A program made the position numbers and the translations under genes. The notes under the pieces were generated by a model. The model had not been told where the DNA came from and did no database searches. It was given only the letters and a program-made list of their open reading frames with translations. This document shows, in pieces, positions 20,273 to 28,350 of a DNA stretch of 35,670 nt. This DNA comes from Nocardioides malaquae (lineage in GTDB: Bacteria > Actinomycetota > Actinomycetes > Propionibacteriales > Nocardioidaceae): NCBI RefSeq assembly GCF_015070385.1, contig NZ_JADCSA010000018.1, positions 1-35,670 of the forward strand, read 5' to 3'. The stretch's first letter is position 1. Each line of letters opens with the position of its first letter.

Positions 20273-20980
20273 ATGCGTGAACCGACCGACCGAGGCCCGG
20301 ACGAGGAACGCGCTCCCTACGACCCGATGCCCCACGGCCAGCCCGAGGTGGGCGTCGGTCCGTGGCCGGGTGGCCGCGCGGCGTGGCCGTCGGGGGAGCA
20401 GTACGACCCCGACCTGCTCGAGCACGGTGACCGGCGCAACGTCGTCGACCGTTACCGCTACTGGTCGATGGAGGCGATCGTCGCCGACCTGGACACCCGT
20501 CGGCACACCTTCCACGTCGCCATCGAGAACTGGCAGCACGACTTCAACATCGGCACGATCGTGCGCACCGCCAACGCGTTCCTCGCCGCCGAGGTGCACA
20601 TCGTGGGCAACCGCCGGTGGAACCGGCGCGGCGCGATGGTCACCGACCGCTACCAGCACGTACGCCACCACGAGGACGTGCCGGCACTGGCGGCGTACCT
20701 CCACTCGCTCGAGCAACCCGTGCGGCTGCTGGGCATCGACAACCTGCCCGGCAGCGCCCACCTGGAGACGATGGAGGTGCCCGAGCGGGTCTGCTTCCTC
20801 TTCGGCCAGGAGGGACCCGGCCTGTCGGAGGGGGCACGGCAGGTCGTCGACGGCACCTTCTCGATCGCCCAGTTCGGCTCGACCCGCTCGATCAACGCCT
20901 CGTCGGCGGCCGCGATCGCCATGCACGCCTGGATCCGCGCGCACGCCGACCTGTCGGGGGACGCCGCCTGGCGCGGCTGA
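20273..20980 (+). CDS. SpoU/TrmH-family RNA 2'-O-methyltransferase
   Basis: The 235-residue protein carries the three SPOUT motifs of the SpoU group: NIGTIVRTANAF at 92-103, LFGQEGPGLS at 176-185 and IAQFGSTRSINAS at 198-210, which together form the knotted S-adenosylmethionine site and catalytic arginine/asparagine. An N-terminal extension of about 65 residues, acidic and proline-rich, precedes the domain. Members methylate the ribose of tRNA or rRNA; the target base cannot be told from sequence. The start fits a leaderless message. The tail converges on vapC. Confidence 0.9.
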   Translation: MREPTDRGPDEERAPYDPMPHGQPEVGVGPWPGGRAAWPSGEQYDPDLLEHGDRRNVVDRYRYWSMEAIVADLDTRRHTFHVAIENWQHDFNIGTIVRTANAFLAAEVHIVGNRRWNRRGAMVTDRYQHVRHHEDVPALAAYLHSLEQPVRLLGIDNLPGSAHLETMEVPERVCFLFGQEGPGLSEGARQVVDGTFSIAQFGSTRSINASSAAAIAMHAWIRAHADLSGDAAWRG

Positions 20981-20995
20981 CTGCTGGCGAATCGC

Positions 20996-21421
20996 TCAGG
21001 CGGGTCGTTCCCAGCGGAGCCCGGGGAAACGGGAGAAGTCGCTGTCGAAGGAGACGAGCGTTGCCTTGTGCTCCGCCGCCAGTGCGGCGAGGTGCGCGTC
21101 GTTGGTGAGGTTGCCGGCCCCGCCGGCTGCTGCCAGCATGCGTGCCAACGTCTGGGGGTGGTCCTTGCCGGGGTGCAGCACGGCGGCGGTCGGTGCGGCG
21201 AGCCACGCCTGGACCTGGCCCATCGCCTGGGCAGCGGTCAGGGGGCGCTCGAAGATCGCCGGGTGGGTGGCGAGGCGGATGAACGCGACGAGCGCCAGCC
21301 AGGCGAAACCCACAGGCGCGCCGCCGGAGAGAGCACGGTCGAGCCACCCCTTGGCTGCCTGATGGTCGGGTGAGCGCGTGTTGATGGCGTGGAGCAGCAC
21401 GTTGGTGTCGACGAGCTTCAC
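20996..21421 (-). CDS. vapC: VapC-type PIN-domain toxin
   Basis: The 141-residue protein is a PIN-domain ribonuclease of the mycobacterial type. D5 in VDTNVLLHA, D108 in TNDAHLAAL, and D126/D128 in VSFDSDF are the metal-binding acids. The middle segment WLALVAFIRLATHP lacks the acidic residue found at that point in many PIN domains, as is common in this subfamily. VapC toxins cleave RNA, often tRNA, and are neutralised by VapB, encoded just upstream. The GTG start overlaps the vapB stop by 4 bases. Confidence in the toxin-antitoxin call is high; the RNA target is unknown. Confidence 0.92.
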   Translation of the reverse strand: MKLVDTNVLLHAINTRSPDHQAAKGWLDRALSGGAPVGFAWLALVAFIRLATHPAIFERPLTAAQAMGQVQAWLAAPTAAVLHPGKDHPQTLARMLAAAGGAGNLTNDAHLAALAAEHKATLVSFDSDFSRFPGLRWERPA

Positions 21422-21675
21422 CTCTGCGGACCGAACCCCAGGCGGGCGACCAGTTCCGCGTCCTCCAAGTCGGCGGCCAGGACGTTCGACTTCGTCAGGT
21501 CGACCGTGGGAACCCCGAGGTCGAAGGTCTCCGTGGTGAAGACGTGGTCCACCCGTCCTCGTGCGCCATCGCGGATCGCATCGTTGAGGGCGACCTTGAA
21601 GGAGACTCCCTTGGTCGCCATCCGCTCTCGGATGACTTGCTCGGTGTCGGGGTCAAGAGTGACGGTCGTGCGCAT
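21418..21675 (-). CDS. vapB: VapB-type antitoxin
   Basis: The 85-residue product begins MRTTVTLDPDTEQVIRERMA and continues GVSFKVALNDAIRDG, the ribbon-helix-helix DNA-binding pattern of VapB proteins. The C-terminal half (about 45-85), with TVDLTKSNVLAADLED, should wrap VapC and block its active site. I chose ATG 21675 because the ribbon starts there and TATGCT lies 7 bases upstream; the frame continues to 21720 without conserved residues. The VapBC complex normally represses its own promoter, and a palindrome sits directly upstream. Confidence 0.92.
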   Translation of the reverse strand: MRTTVTLDPDTEQVIRERMATKGVSFKVALNDAIRDGARGRVDHVFTTETFDLGVPTVDLTKSNVLAADLEDAELVARLGFGPQR

Positions 21676-21682
21676 GATTGAC

Positions 21683-21688
21683 AGCATA
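21683..21688 (-). promoter_or_regulatory. -10 box of vapBC
   Basis: On the minus strand TATGCT, a strong TANNNT match, lies 7 bases before the vapB ATG, so the message is probably leaderless. Confidence 0.6.
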
Positions 21689-21717
21689 GCATCATGTGTG
21701 ATGCGTGAGCATCGCAT
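21689..21717. promoter_or_regulatory. Candidate VapBC operator palindromes
   Basis: GCATCA-TGTG-TGATGC (21689-21704) is an inverted repeat touching the -10 box, and ATGCG/CGCAT (21701-21705 and 21713-21717) forms a second, overlapping pair. The placement between -35 and -10 suits autorepression by a VapBC complex. The local base composition is richer in A+T than its surroundings. Confidence 0.55.
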
Positions 21718-21744
21718 CACTGCGACGCGCCCGGTCTCGACAGG

Positions 21745-21948
21745 TCAGCGGGTGCGGCGGTGGCGCACCTGGAGCCAGATCCCGGCGGCCAGGATCGCGA
21801 GTGGGCCGACGATCGGCACCAGGAAGGCGACGATGACCCCACCCAGCGCGTGGGGCACCCACGGCACGATGTCGCGCCAGGCCAGGAAGGCGACGTAGCC
21901 GGCGACGGCGATCGCGACGTAGGTGTCCACCATCAGCGCCGTCTCCAC
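21745..21948 (-). CDS. Small two-helix membrane protein, function unknown
   Basis: The 67-residue product has two hydrophobic segments (about 7-24 and 36-60) and a basic tail QVRHRRTR, so it is probably a small membrane protein. It lies 13 bases after the sigma factor stop on the same strand and could be the last gene of that operon. The start is uncertain between GTG 21948 and ATG 21933, the latter preceded by GGAG. I recognise no family beyond this short membrane-protein shape. Confidence 0.55.
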   Translation of the reverse strand: METALMVDTYVAIAVAGYVAFLAWRDIVPWVPHALGGVIVAFLVPIVGPLAILAAGIWLQVRHRRTR

Positions 21949-21961
21949 GTCGGTCAGTCTC

Positions 21962-22450
21962 TCAGGTGACCCGGTCGCCCGCGCGGACCGTTGCCTCCAG
22001 GGCCGCCAGCCCCCGGTGGCTGTGGCTCTTGACGGTGCCTTCCGAGACCTGGAGCTCGTGGGCCGTCTCGCGCACGGAGAGCCCCAGCCAGTGACGCAGC
22101 ACCACGACTTTGCGCTGCATCGGCGGCAGCGCCTGCAACGCGTCGAAGAGGACGCTGCGCTCCTCGTGGTCGACGTCCGGCGGCGCCGGTCGGTCGTCCA
22201 CCAGGTCGGTGGGGCGCTCGCGGCGGAACCACGGGCGGCGGGACTCGTCGACGTTGGCGCGCACCATCACCTGGCGCACGTACGCCTCGGGCTGCGCGGC
22301 GCGCGGCCAGGCGACGTAGAGCTTCGTCAACGAGGTCTGCAAGAGGTCCTCGGCGCGGTCCCAGTCGCCGCACAGGGCGTACGCGATGCGCCGCAGGTGG
22401 GTCTGCCGGGCTGCGACGAAGTCGGTGAAGTCGGCGTCGCGGCGGCTCAC
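21962..22450 (-). CDS. RNA polymerase sigma factor, SigE (Streptomyces-type) ECF family
   Basis: The 162-residue product has region 2 (FTDFVAARQTHLRRIAYALC through EAYVRQVMVRANVDESRR, about 8-75) and region 4 with the helix-turn-helix LSVRETAHELQVSEGTVKSH near 125-144. The opening matches the group named SigE-family in streptomycetes. It should direct RNA polymerase to a specific promoter set in answer to an envelope or other signal. The GTG at 22450 overlaps the stop of the upstream membrane protein in a GTGA arrangement, so the two are translationally coupled and likely partners. Confidence 0.9.
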   Translation of the reverse strand: MSRRDADFTDFVAARQTHLRRIAYALCGDWDRAEDLLQTSLTKLYVAWPRAAQPEAYVRQVMVRANVDESRRPWFRRERPTDLVDDRPAPPDVDHEERSVLFDALQALPPMQRKVVVLRHWLGLSVRETAHELQVSEGTVKSHSHRGLAALEATVRAGDRVT

Positions 22451-23382
22451 CTGAGGCCCTCCCCGCTCTCGGCCCGGGAGGTGACGTGCTCCATGAAGGC
22501 CCTCATCGTCGGGACGTCGAGCACGGCCGGGTCGACGGTGGTGGAGCCCTCCGGGTCGACGCGCGCGAACCAGGTGCGGCCGTCGGCCGTGCGCAGCTTG
22601 ACCGCGAACTGCTCGTTGGCGGGGCCGTAGGCACTCCAGCCGTCCGGCGCCGGCCGCTGCGCCAACACCTCGGCGCCGTTGAGCGCCACCACCTCGCCGC
22701 TGGTGACGATCGCGACCGCGTCCTGCTCGCCGGCCGGGGGCTGGTCGGAGGAACCCGACGCGTCCTGCAGCGCGAGGGTGGTCGAGAGCCAGTCGGCGAA
22801 CCTCGTGAACCGAGCACCCGGCCGATCCGTGGTCGCGCCCGAATGCCCGGGGAGACCTGCGGCGTCGTCCCCGCCCTCCCAGTCGACCAGCGCCCACAGC
22901 GGCGACCCGTCGGGGGAGGAGAGCACCAGTCCCCAGCGGCGCTCGGTGTCGGACTCGCGCACCACCACCAGGCGCGTCACGCGCCACCCGTCGAGGACCT
23001 CCAGCCCGCCGTCCTCGGTGGCGGTGACCGGGATGACGTCGGAGCCCTCCCACTCGCGCGTCGCCACCGCCACGTCGTCGGCCGTGCGGGCCATGGGGGC
23101 CACGGTCGGCCCCGGGTCCTGCGGCTCGACGGGCTGGTCGGGCGTCGCCGCGGGAACCGGCCCGACGTTCCCGCCCGGCCCGTCGCCCCACCAGTTGAGA
23201 GCCCACGGACCGGCGAGCGCCATCGTGGCGACGGTCAGCCCGGCCACGGAGCCCTGGAGCGCGCGGCGGCGACGCTGCACGCGGCGGCCGAGGGCGGCGT
23301 ACGCCTCAGCCGGACGGTCGGACCCGTGCCCGAACGAGGAGTCGATCTCGCGGGACCAGTCGGTGGGTGCGGGCAGGTTCAT
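22447..23382 (-). CDS. Membrane-anchored protein, putative anti-sigma partner
   Basis: The 311-residue product has a short cytoplasmic N-terminus with a basic run (RRVQRRRR at 33-40), a single membrane segment at about 42-64, and an extracytoplasmic part starting with an acidic, proline-rich spacer. The outer part has two alike-looking sections that each pair a W/Y-rich strand with LVVVRESDTERRWGLVLSSP or TWFARVDPEGSTTVDP. I recognise no named family. Translational coupling to the SigE-type sigma gene suggests it holds that sigma factor at the membrane, though a recognisable anti-sigma domain is not visible. ATG 23382 follows GAGGAAGG. Confidence 0.75.
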   Translation of the reverse strand: MNLPAPTDWSREIDSSFGHGSDRPAEAYAALGRRVQRRRRALQGSVAGLTVATMALAGPWALNWWGDGPGGNVGPVPAATPDQPVEPQDPGPTVAPMARTADDVAVATREWEGSDVIPVTATEDGGLEVLDGWRVTRLVVVRESDTERRWGLVLSSPDGSPLWALVDWEGGDDAAGLPGHSGATTDRPGARFTRFADWLSTTLALQDASGSSDQPPAGEQDAVAIVTSGEVVALNGAEVLAQRPAPDGWSAYGPANEQFAVKLRTADGRTWFARVDPEGSTTVDPAVLDVPTMRAFMEHVTSRAESGEGLR

Positions 23383-23433
23383 GGGCGGGCCTTCCTCGGA
23401 GGTCTGTCACCCACAGAGACGGACCGGGCGGCT

Positions 23434-23476
23434 GATCGGTTGTCACGAGGCGGCGTCCGGGCCCGCGGAACCGATC
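23434..23476. repeat. GATCGGTT/AACCGATC inverted repeat upstream of fba
   Basis: GATCGGTT (23434-23441) and AACCGATC (23469-23476) form an exact 8-base inverted repeat 27 bases apart in the gap between the putative anti-sigma gene and fba. It could be an operator for either. No protein is assigned. Confidence 0.35.
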
Positions 23477-23499
23477 CGACGGACGTCACCTGCGCAGAC

Positions 23500-23505
23500 T
23501 AGGAT
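23500..23505 (+). promoter_or_regulatory. -10 box upstream of fba
   Basis: TAGGAT lies 36 bases before the fba ATG, giving a short leader that carries the GAGGAG ribosome site. ACCTGC (23488-23493) and GCAGGT (23515-23520) flank it as an inverted repeat. No clear -35 box is visible. Confidence 0.4.
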
Positions 23506-23541
23506 GCCGGGCGAGCAGGTCCTGTCTACCGAGGAGAACCC

Positions 23542-24576
<1,035 letters not shown>

Positions 24577-24607
24577 CGCAGACGCCGACCACGGGCGTAC
24601 GCCCGCA

Positions 24608-24645
24608 CCGGACGGCCGGTTCCCCTCGGGGAGCCGGCCGTCCGG
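24608..24645. terminator. Terminator hairpin after fba
   Basis: Arms 24608-24625 and 24628-24645 pair over 18 bases with one G-U and a two-base loop, followed on the plus strand by CGTTT. It lies between the convergent fba and DHA2 exporter genes and may end both. Confidence 0.8.
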
Positions 24646-24678
24646 CGTTTCCGCAGGGGCGCGGCGCGCACCCGATCG

Positions 24679-24736
24679 GAAACTGGTGGCTGGGAGACGG
24701 TCGCAACAGCAGGACCGCCTCCCAGCCACCACTTGC
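24679..24736. repeat. Second long inverted repeat (REP-like palindrome) before the DHA2 exporter stop
   Basis: Arms 24679-24702 and 24713-24736 are inverted copies matching at 21 of 24 positions with a 10-base loop. Like the element between grpE and dnaJ, the left arm begins GAAACTG. It ends 5 bases before the stop of the convergent exporter gene. A role as a terminator of that gene or as a dispersed element is possible. Confidence 0.8.
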
Positions 24737-24741
24737 TTGTC

Positions 24742-26238
24742 TCAGCGCTGGTCGAAGTGGCGCGGACGCTCGAAGAAGAGCGTCGCGGCGAGGCCGATGG
24801 CGAAGGCGACGGGGCCGAGCCACAGGGTCTGCCCGAGCGCCGCGGAGTAGTCCGCGGCGAGGGCGGGGTCGATGGCCTCCGCGGCGTGCAGGCCGGCCTC
24901 ACCGCTGGCGGCGTTCGAAGGAAGGCCGTAGGCGTGCAGCCGCCAGTCGATGACGAGGGCCGCCGCGGCCGCACCCAGCGTGGAGCCGACCTGGCGGGTC
25001 GTGTTGTAGATGCCTGCCCCGGCGCCCGCCTGGTGCATCGGCAGGTTGCGGTTGGCGGTGGCCGACAGCGGACCCCACAGGAAGGCCGAGCCGGTGCCGA
25101 GCAGGGCCATCGCCGCCACGGCGAGCCAGATCGAGGTGTCGGCGTCGAGCAGCCAGGCCAGCGCCCCGACCGAGACGACGCCGCAGCCGAAGCCGAAGGC
25201 CGTCAGCACGCGCGGGTGCCGCCGGTCGGTGAGGTGACCGACGGTGCGCGCCAGCACGATCGAGCCCAGCGCGAGGGGCGCCATCAGCAATCCGGCCTGC
25301 AGGGGCGACCACCCACGTACGGCCTGGGCGTAGAGCATCGTCGGGAAGCCCAGCGCCATGAACGAGAAGGCCACCATCGAGATGGCGATGTTGGCGACGG
25401 CGAAGTTGCGGTCCCGGAAGAGACCCAGCGGCATGAGCGGCTCGGCGCGGTTGCGTGACTGCCAGAAGACGAAGAGCGCGAGCAGTCCGACGCCGCCGAC
25501 GATCAGGCGCCAGACGGTGACGTGGCCCCAGACCCGGCCCCAGGCGTACTGCTGGCCCTCCTGCAGCCCGAAGACCAGGCAGAGCATGCCGACACCGAAG
25601 AGCGCGACGCCGAGCCAGTCGAAGCGGTGTGGGTGGGTCTGCAGGTCGGGGATCAGCCGCACGGCGGCGACGAAGGCGACCACGCCCACCGGCACGTTGA
25701 TGAAGAAGATCCACTCCCAGCCCCACGTGCCGACGAGCAGCCCGCCCAGGACGGGGCCGACCAGCGTGGCGGCGCCGGCGGTGGCACCCCAGAGCGCCAT
25801 CGCCTGCCCGCGGCGCGCCGGAGGGAAGATCCGGGTGATCACCGCCATCGTCTGCGGCGTCATCATGGCGGCGCCGAGACCCTGGACGGCGCGGGCGGCC
25901 ACCAGCGAGCCGATGTCGTCGGAGAGCCCGCACCACAGTGACGAGGCGGTGAAGACGACCAGTCCGACCAGGTAGATCCGCTTGGGGCCGTAGCGGTCAC
26001 CCAGTCGACCGGTGATCAGCAGGGGCACCGCGTAGGTCAGCAGGTAGGCGCTGGTGACCCAGATGGCGGCGTTGACGTCGGCGCCGAGGTCGCTGAGCAG
26101 CGCGGGCGTCGCCACCGTCAGCACCGAGGTGTCGACCATGAGCATGAAGAAGCCCGCGACCAGCGCCCACAGGGCTGGCCACGGGTTCTCCAGGGTCTCG
26201 TCGCGCCGGGCGGCAGCCACCCCCTGCGTCTGCGTCAC
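24742..26238 (-). CDS. MFS transporter, DHA2 / EmrB-QacA type
   Basis: The 498-residue protein has about 14 membrane segments as in the DHA2 drug-proton antiporter group. The first segment carries FFMLMVDTSVLTVATPAL, motif A is GRLGDRYGPKR (about 77-87), and motif C is LVGPVLGGLLVG near 158-169. Relatives export drugs, dyes or metabolites; the substrate is unknown, and no divergent TetR or MarR regulator is next to it. The GTG at 26238 is the outermost start, with no strong ribosome site. It is followed by a palindromic element and the fba terminator. Confidence 0.9.
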   Translation of the reverse strand: MTQTQGVAAARRDETLENPWPALWALVAGFFMLMVDTSVLTVATPALLSDLGADVNAAIWVTSAYLLTYAVPLLITGRLGDRYGPKRIYLVGLVVFTASSLWCGLSDDIGSLVAARAVQGLGAAMMTPQTMAVITRIFPPARRGQAMALWGATAGAATLVGPVLGGLLVGTWGWEWIFFINVPVGVVAFVAAVRLIPDLQTHPHRFDWLGVALFGVGMLCLVFGLQEGQQYAWGRVWGHVTVWRLIVGGVGLLALFVFWQSRNRAEPLMPLGLFRDRNFAVANIAISMVAFSFMALGFPTMLYAQAVRGWSPLQAGLLMAPLALGSIVLARTVGHLTDRRHPRVLTAFGFGCGVVSVGALAWLLDADTSIWLAVAAMALLGTGSAFLWGPLSATANRNLPMHQAGAGAGIYNTTRQVGSTLGAAAAALVIDWRLHAYGLPSNAASGEAGLHAAEAIDPALAADYSAALGQTLWLGPVAFAIGLAATLFFERPRHFDQR

Positions 26239-26245
26239 CGGCGGG

Positions 26246-26662
26246 TCAGTCTCCGAGGAGCGCGTCGTACGCCGCGGGGCTGGAGTCGCGCAGGAACTCG
26301 CTGCAGCGCTCCCACTCGTCGGTCTCGCCGATGGCGCGCGCCGAGAGGGCCAGGAGCGCGAGTGCCCGCAGGAAGCCGCGGTTGGGCTCGTGCTCCCACG
26401 GCACGGGGCCGTGGCCCTTCCAGCCGTTGCGGCGCAGCATGTCGAGCGAGCGGTGGTAGCCGACGCGGGAGTAGGCGTAGACGGTCACGTCGTCGGCGCC
26501 GGCCTCCTTGGCCTGCTCGGCCATCGCGGCCCAGGCGAAGGGGGAGGCCGGGTGGTTGCGCACCGCGGCAGCAGGGGCGGTGCCGGCGGCCAGTTCGGCG
26601 GCGGCGGGGTCTTCGGGCAGGTGGGTGGGCGGGGGACCCGCCATGAGGTCGACGTGAGGCAT
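26246..26662 (-). CDS. DUF3151 family protein
   Basis: The 138-residue product matches DUF3151, an actinobacterial family: MPHVDLMAGPPPTHLPEDP at the start, then YAYSRVGYHRSLDMLRRNGW, the stretch GHGPVPWEHEPNRGFLRAL, and the ending ERCSEFLRDSSPAAYDALL. Its role is not established. I placed the start at ATG 26662, where similarity begins; an upstream ATG at 26737 would add 25 unconserved residues. The exporter gene begins 7 bases after its stop, on the same strand, so the two may be co-transcribed. It is divergent from the next gene. Confidence 0.85.
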   Translation of the reverse strand: MPHVDLMAGPPPTHLPEDPAAAELAAGTAPAAAVRNHPASPFAWAAMAEQAKEAGADDVTVYAYSRVGYHRSLDMLRRNGWKGHGPVPWEHEPNRGFLRALALLALSARAIGETDEWERCSEFLRDSSPAAYDALLGD

Positions 26663-26743
26663 GAGGCCCAGCCTGCCACGCGGACCCGACAACGGCGCTT
26701 CGGTGCCTGTGGACTCCTCGGTCTCCGCCGGTTTCATCCCCGC

Positions 26744-26749
26744 TAGGTT
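26744..26749 (+). promoter_or_regulatory. Leaderless-type -10 box of the unknown anchored protein gene
   Basis: TAGGTT lies 6 bases before the GTG at 26756, with no ribosome site between. Confidence 0.5.
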
Positions 26750-26755
26750 GCTCCC

Positions 26756-27541
26756 GTGAACATCGAACCGGCACACCGGAACGCTGAACAGTGGCCTCCC
26801 CTGCACCCCGCCTACACGTTCGTGACGGCCATCGTGCTCGGCGTCGCGGCCCTGGTAGCGCCGGCGTGGTTGGCCCACGCCAACCCGACGGGCCTCGAGG
26901 TGGTCGACGGTGTCGTCGTGCACGAAGCCGACGCTCCGGGCGCAAAGCTGCGCGCGGGAAGCTACGTCGGGGGGATGCTCGCGGTGGCGGGGGTGAAGCC
27001 CGGCAGTGACAGGACCAGGCGGTTCGTGGTCGGTCTGCACTTCGTCTGCGTCGAGGAGGGCCACGAGGCGGAGCTGCGCGCCGTGCGTGCGGTGCCCCGC
27101 GAGGGGACCCCGGAGATTCCGTCGTCAGGTGTGGTGCGCAGGCTGGCTGCCAACTCGGTGGCTCCGGACGCCATGAGGTTGGCGGTGGGCACCGCCTGGG
27201 GAGACCCCACGAAGGCTGCGGACGACCTCGGAACGTGGCACGACCTGGCCGGTGCCGAGGTCACGGGGATTTGCGCGAGCGGGGACTTCTACGACTTCGA
27301 CGCCTTCGAGGCGGGCGGCGAGGAGGTCGTGGCGGTGCTGGAGGTCGGACAGGAGGGCATCGACGTCGAGCGGTTCGAGCTGGAGACGCTGGTCGACGGT
27401 CGACCGCACCGACTGCTCATCGATGCCGACGTCGCCGTCTGCGGCACGCAGGTTCGGGGCGACATCTCGGACGACGAGCCGGGAGTGACAACTCATGAGT
27501 GCGACGTCTTTGACAGGGACAGGGCCGGCAGATCCGGGTGA
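26756..27541 (+). CDS. Membrane-anchored protein of unknown function
   Basis: The 261-residue product has a short N-terminus, one membrane segment at about 20-42, and an outer or periplasm-facing remainder that is acidic overall. It contains cysteines at about 98 (FVCVEEG), 174 (GICASG) and near 232 (AVCGTQ) and 252 (HECDVF), which could form disulfides outside the cell. I recognise no family. Codon use resembles its neighbours, supporting a real gene, and the start fits a leaderless message. It converges on the DUF1275 gene. Confidence 0.6.
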   Translation: MNIEPAHRNAEQWPPLHPAYTFVTAIVLGVAALVAPAWLAHANPTGLEVVDGVVVHEADAPGAKLRAGSYVGGMLAVAGVKPGSDRTRRFVVGLHFVCVEEGHEAELRAVRAVPREGTPEIPSSGVVRRLAANSVAPDAMRLAVGTAWGDPTKAADDLGTWHDLAGAEVTGICASGDFYDFDAFEAGGEEVVAVLEVGQEGIDVERFELETLVDGRPHRLLIDADVAVCGTQVRGDISDDEPGVTTHECDVFDRDRAGRSG

Positions 27542-27574
27542 GGGTCCTCAGGCGAGGATGCCGTATGTCCCGAC

Positions 27575-28342
27575 TCACCGTTCACGGAAAGCCTTGATGT
27601 CCGCCAGCAGCGGCGCGCTCGCCGCGGCTAGCAGCAGCAGCGCGAGCGGGATGACGACGGCGAAGCCGAACTCCAGGTAGCCCAGCGCCCCGAGCACGCC
27701 GCCGAGGAAGAAAAGCCCCACCAACATCGCCAGCATGCCGAGCTTGAACGGGTTGGCGACCACCGGGTCGAGGCCGGGCGTGCGGTGCCGGTAGGCCAGC
27801 TTGCCGAGCTCGATGCCGATGTCGGTCACCATGCCGGTGACGTGGGTCGTGCGGATCTGGGCGTCGGAGATCTTGGTGATGATCGCGTTCTGCATGCCCA
27901 TCGTGAAGCAGAGCACCGCGATGAAGACGAACTCGCGCCGCCCCCAGACGAGTTGGTCGGCCAACAGGCCGAAGAGCAGGATCAGCAGGGCCTCGAGCAC
28001 CAGGACGTTGGCGTAACGGCCCCGCAGCCGTCGCCGGCGGCCCCAGTTGAAGACCACGGCGCAGACGGCCGCACCCGCCACGAAGCAGGCGATGCCGAGC
28101 AGCCCGATCGCCACCACCCGCCAGTCGCCGAGCACCAGCTGGTCGGCGACGCCGGCGGTCAACCCGGTCATGTGGGAGGTGTAGACGGCGACCGCGACGA
28201 ACCCGACCGAGTTGAGGACCCCGGCGTTGAAGGCGAGCAGGGACGCCAGTTGCAGGTTGTGGCGCCGTGACCGGACCGGTCCCGCCACGGCGAGCAGGTA
28301 GGTCCGCGCCAGCCCCCAGGTCTGCCGCATCCCCGCCCGCAT
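27575..28342 (-). CDS. DUF1275 (YoaK-like) membrane protein
   Basis: The 255-residue protein has about six membrane segments and the family signature: NAGVLNSVGFVAVAVYTSHM, TGLTAGVADQLVLG, and later MGMQNAIITKISDAQIRTTH with VTGMVTDIG, where the two TG-containing repeats reflect an internal duplication typical of DUF1275. The function is unknown; a transporter role has been proposed. Two ATGs are candidates, 28342 and 28330. The gene starts 8 bases after the lysS stop and is probably co-transcribed with it. Confidence 0.88.
   Translation of the reverse strand: MRAGMRQTWGLARTYLLAVAGPVRSRRHNLQLASLLAFNAGVLNSVGFVAVAVYTSHMTGLTAGVADQLVLGDWRVVAIGLLGIACFVAGAAVCAVVFNWGRRRRLRGRYANVLVLEALLILLFGLLADQLVWGRREFVFIAVLCFTMGMQNAIITKISDAQIRTTHVTGMVTDIGIELGKLAYRHRTPGLDPVVANPFKLGMLAMLVGLFFLGGVLGALGYLEFGFAVVIPLALLLLAAASAPLLADIKAFRER
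28228..28330 (-). other. N-terminal basic segment of the DUF1275 protein
   Basis: If translation begins at the second ATG (28330) the protein starts MRQTWGLARTYLLAVAG and would lack four residues. Neither start has a strong ribosome site; coupling to lysS termination may set the start. The segment PVRSRRHNLQL is probably the cytoplasmic flank of the first helix. Confidence 0.3.
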
Positions 28343-28350
28343 CGTCGTGC

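Noticed and set aside
20996-21675. vapBC as part of a larger defence island
   Set aside because: The neighbours are ordinary housekeeping or membrane genes, so only a lone toxin-antitoxin pair is supported.
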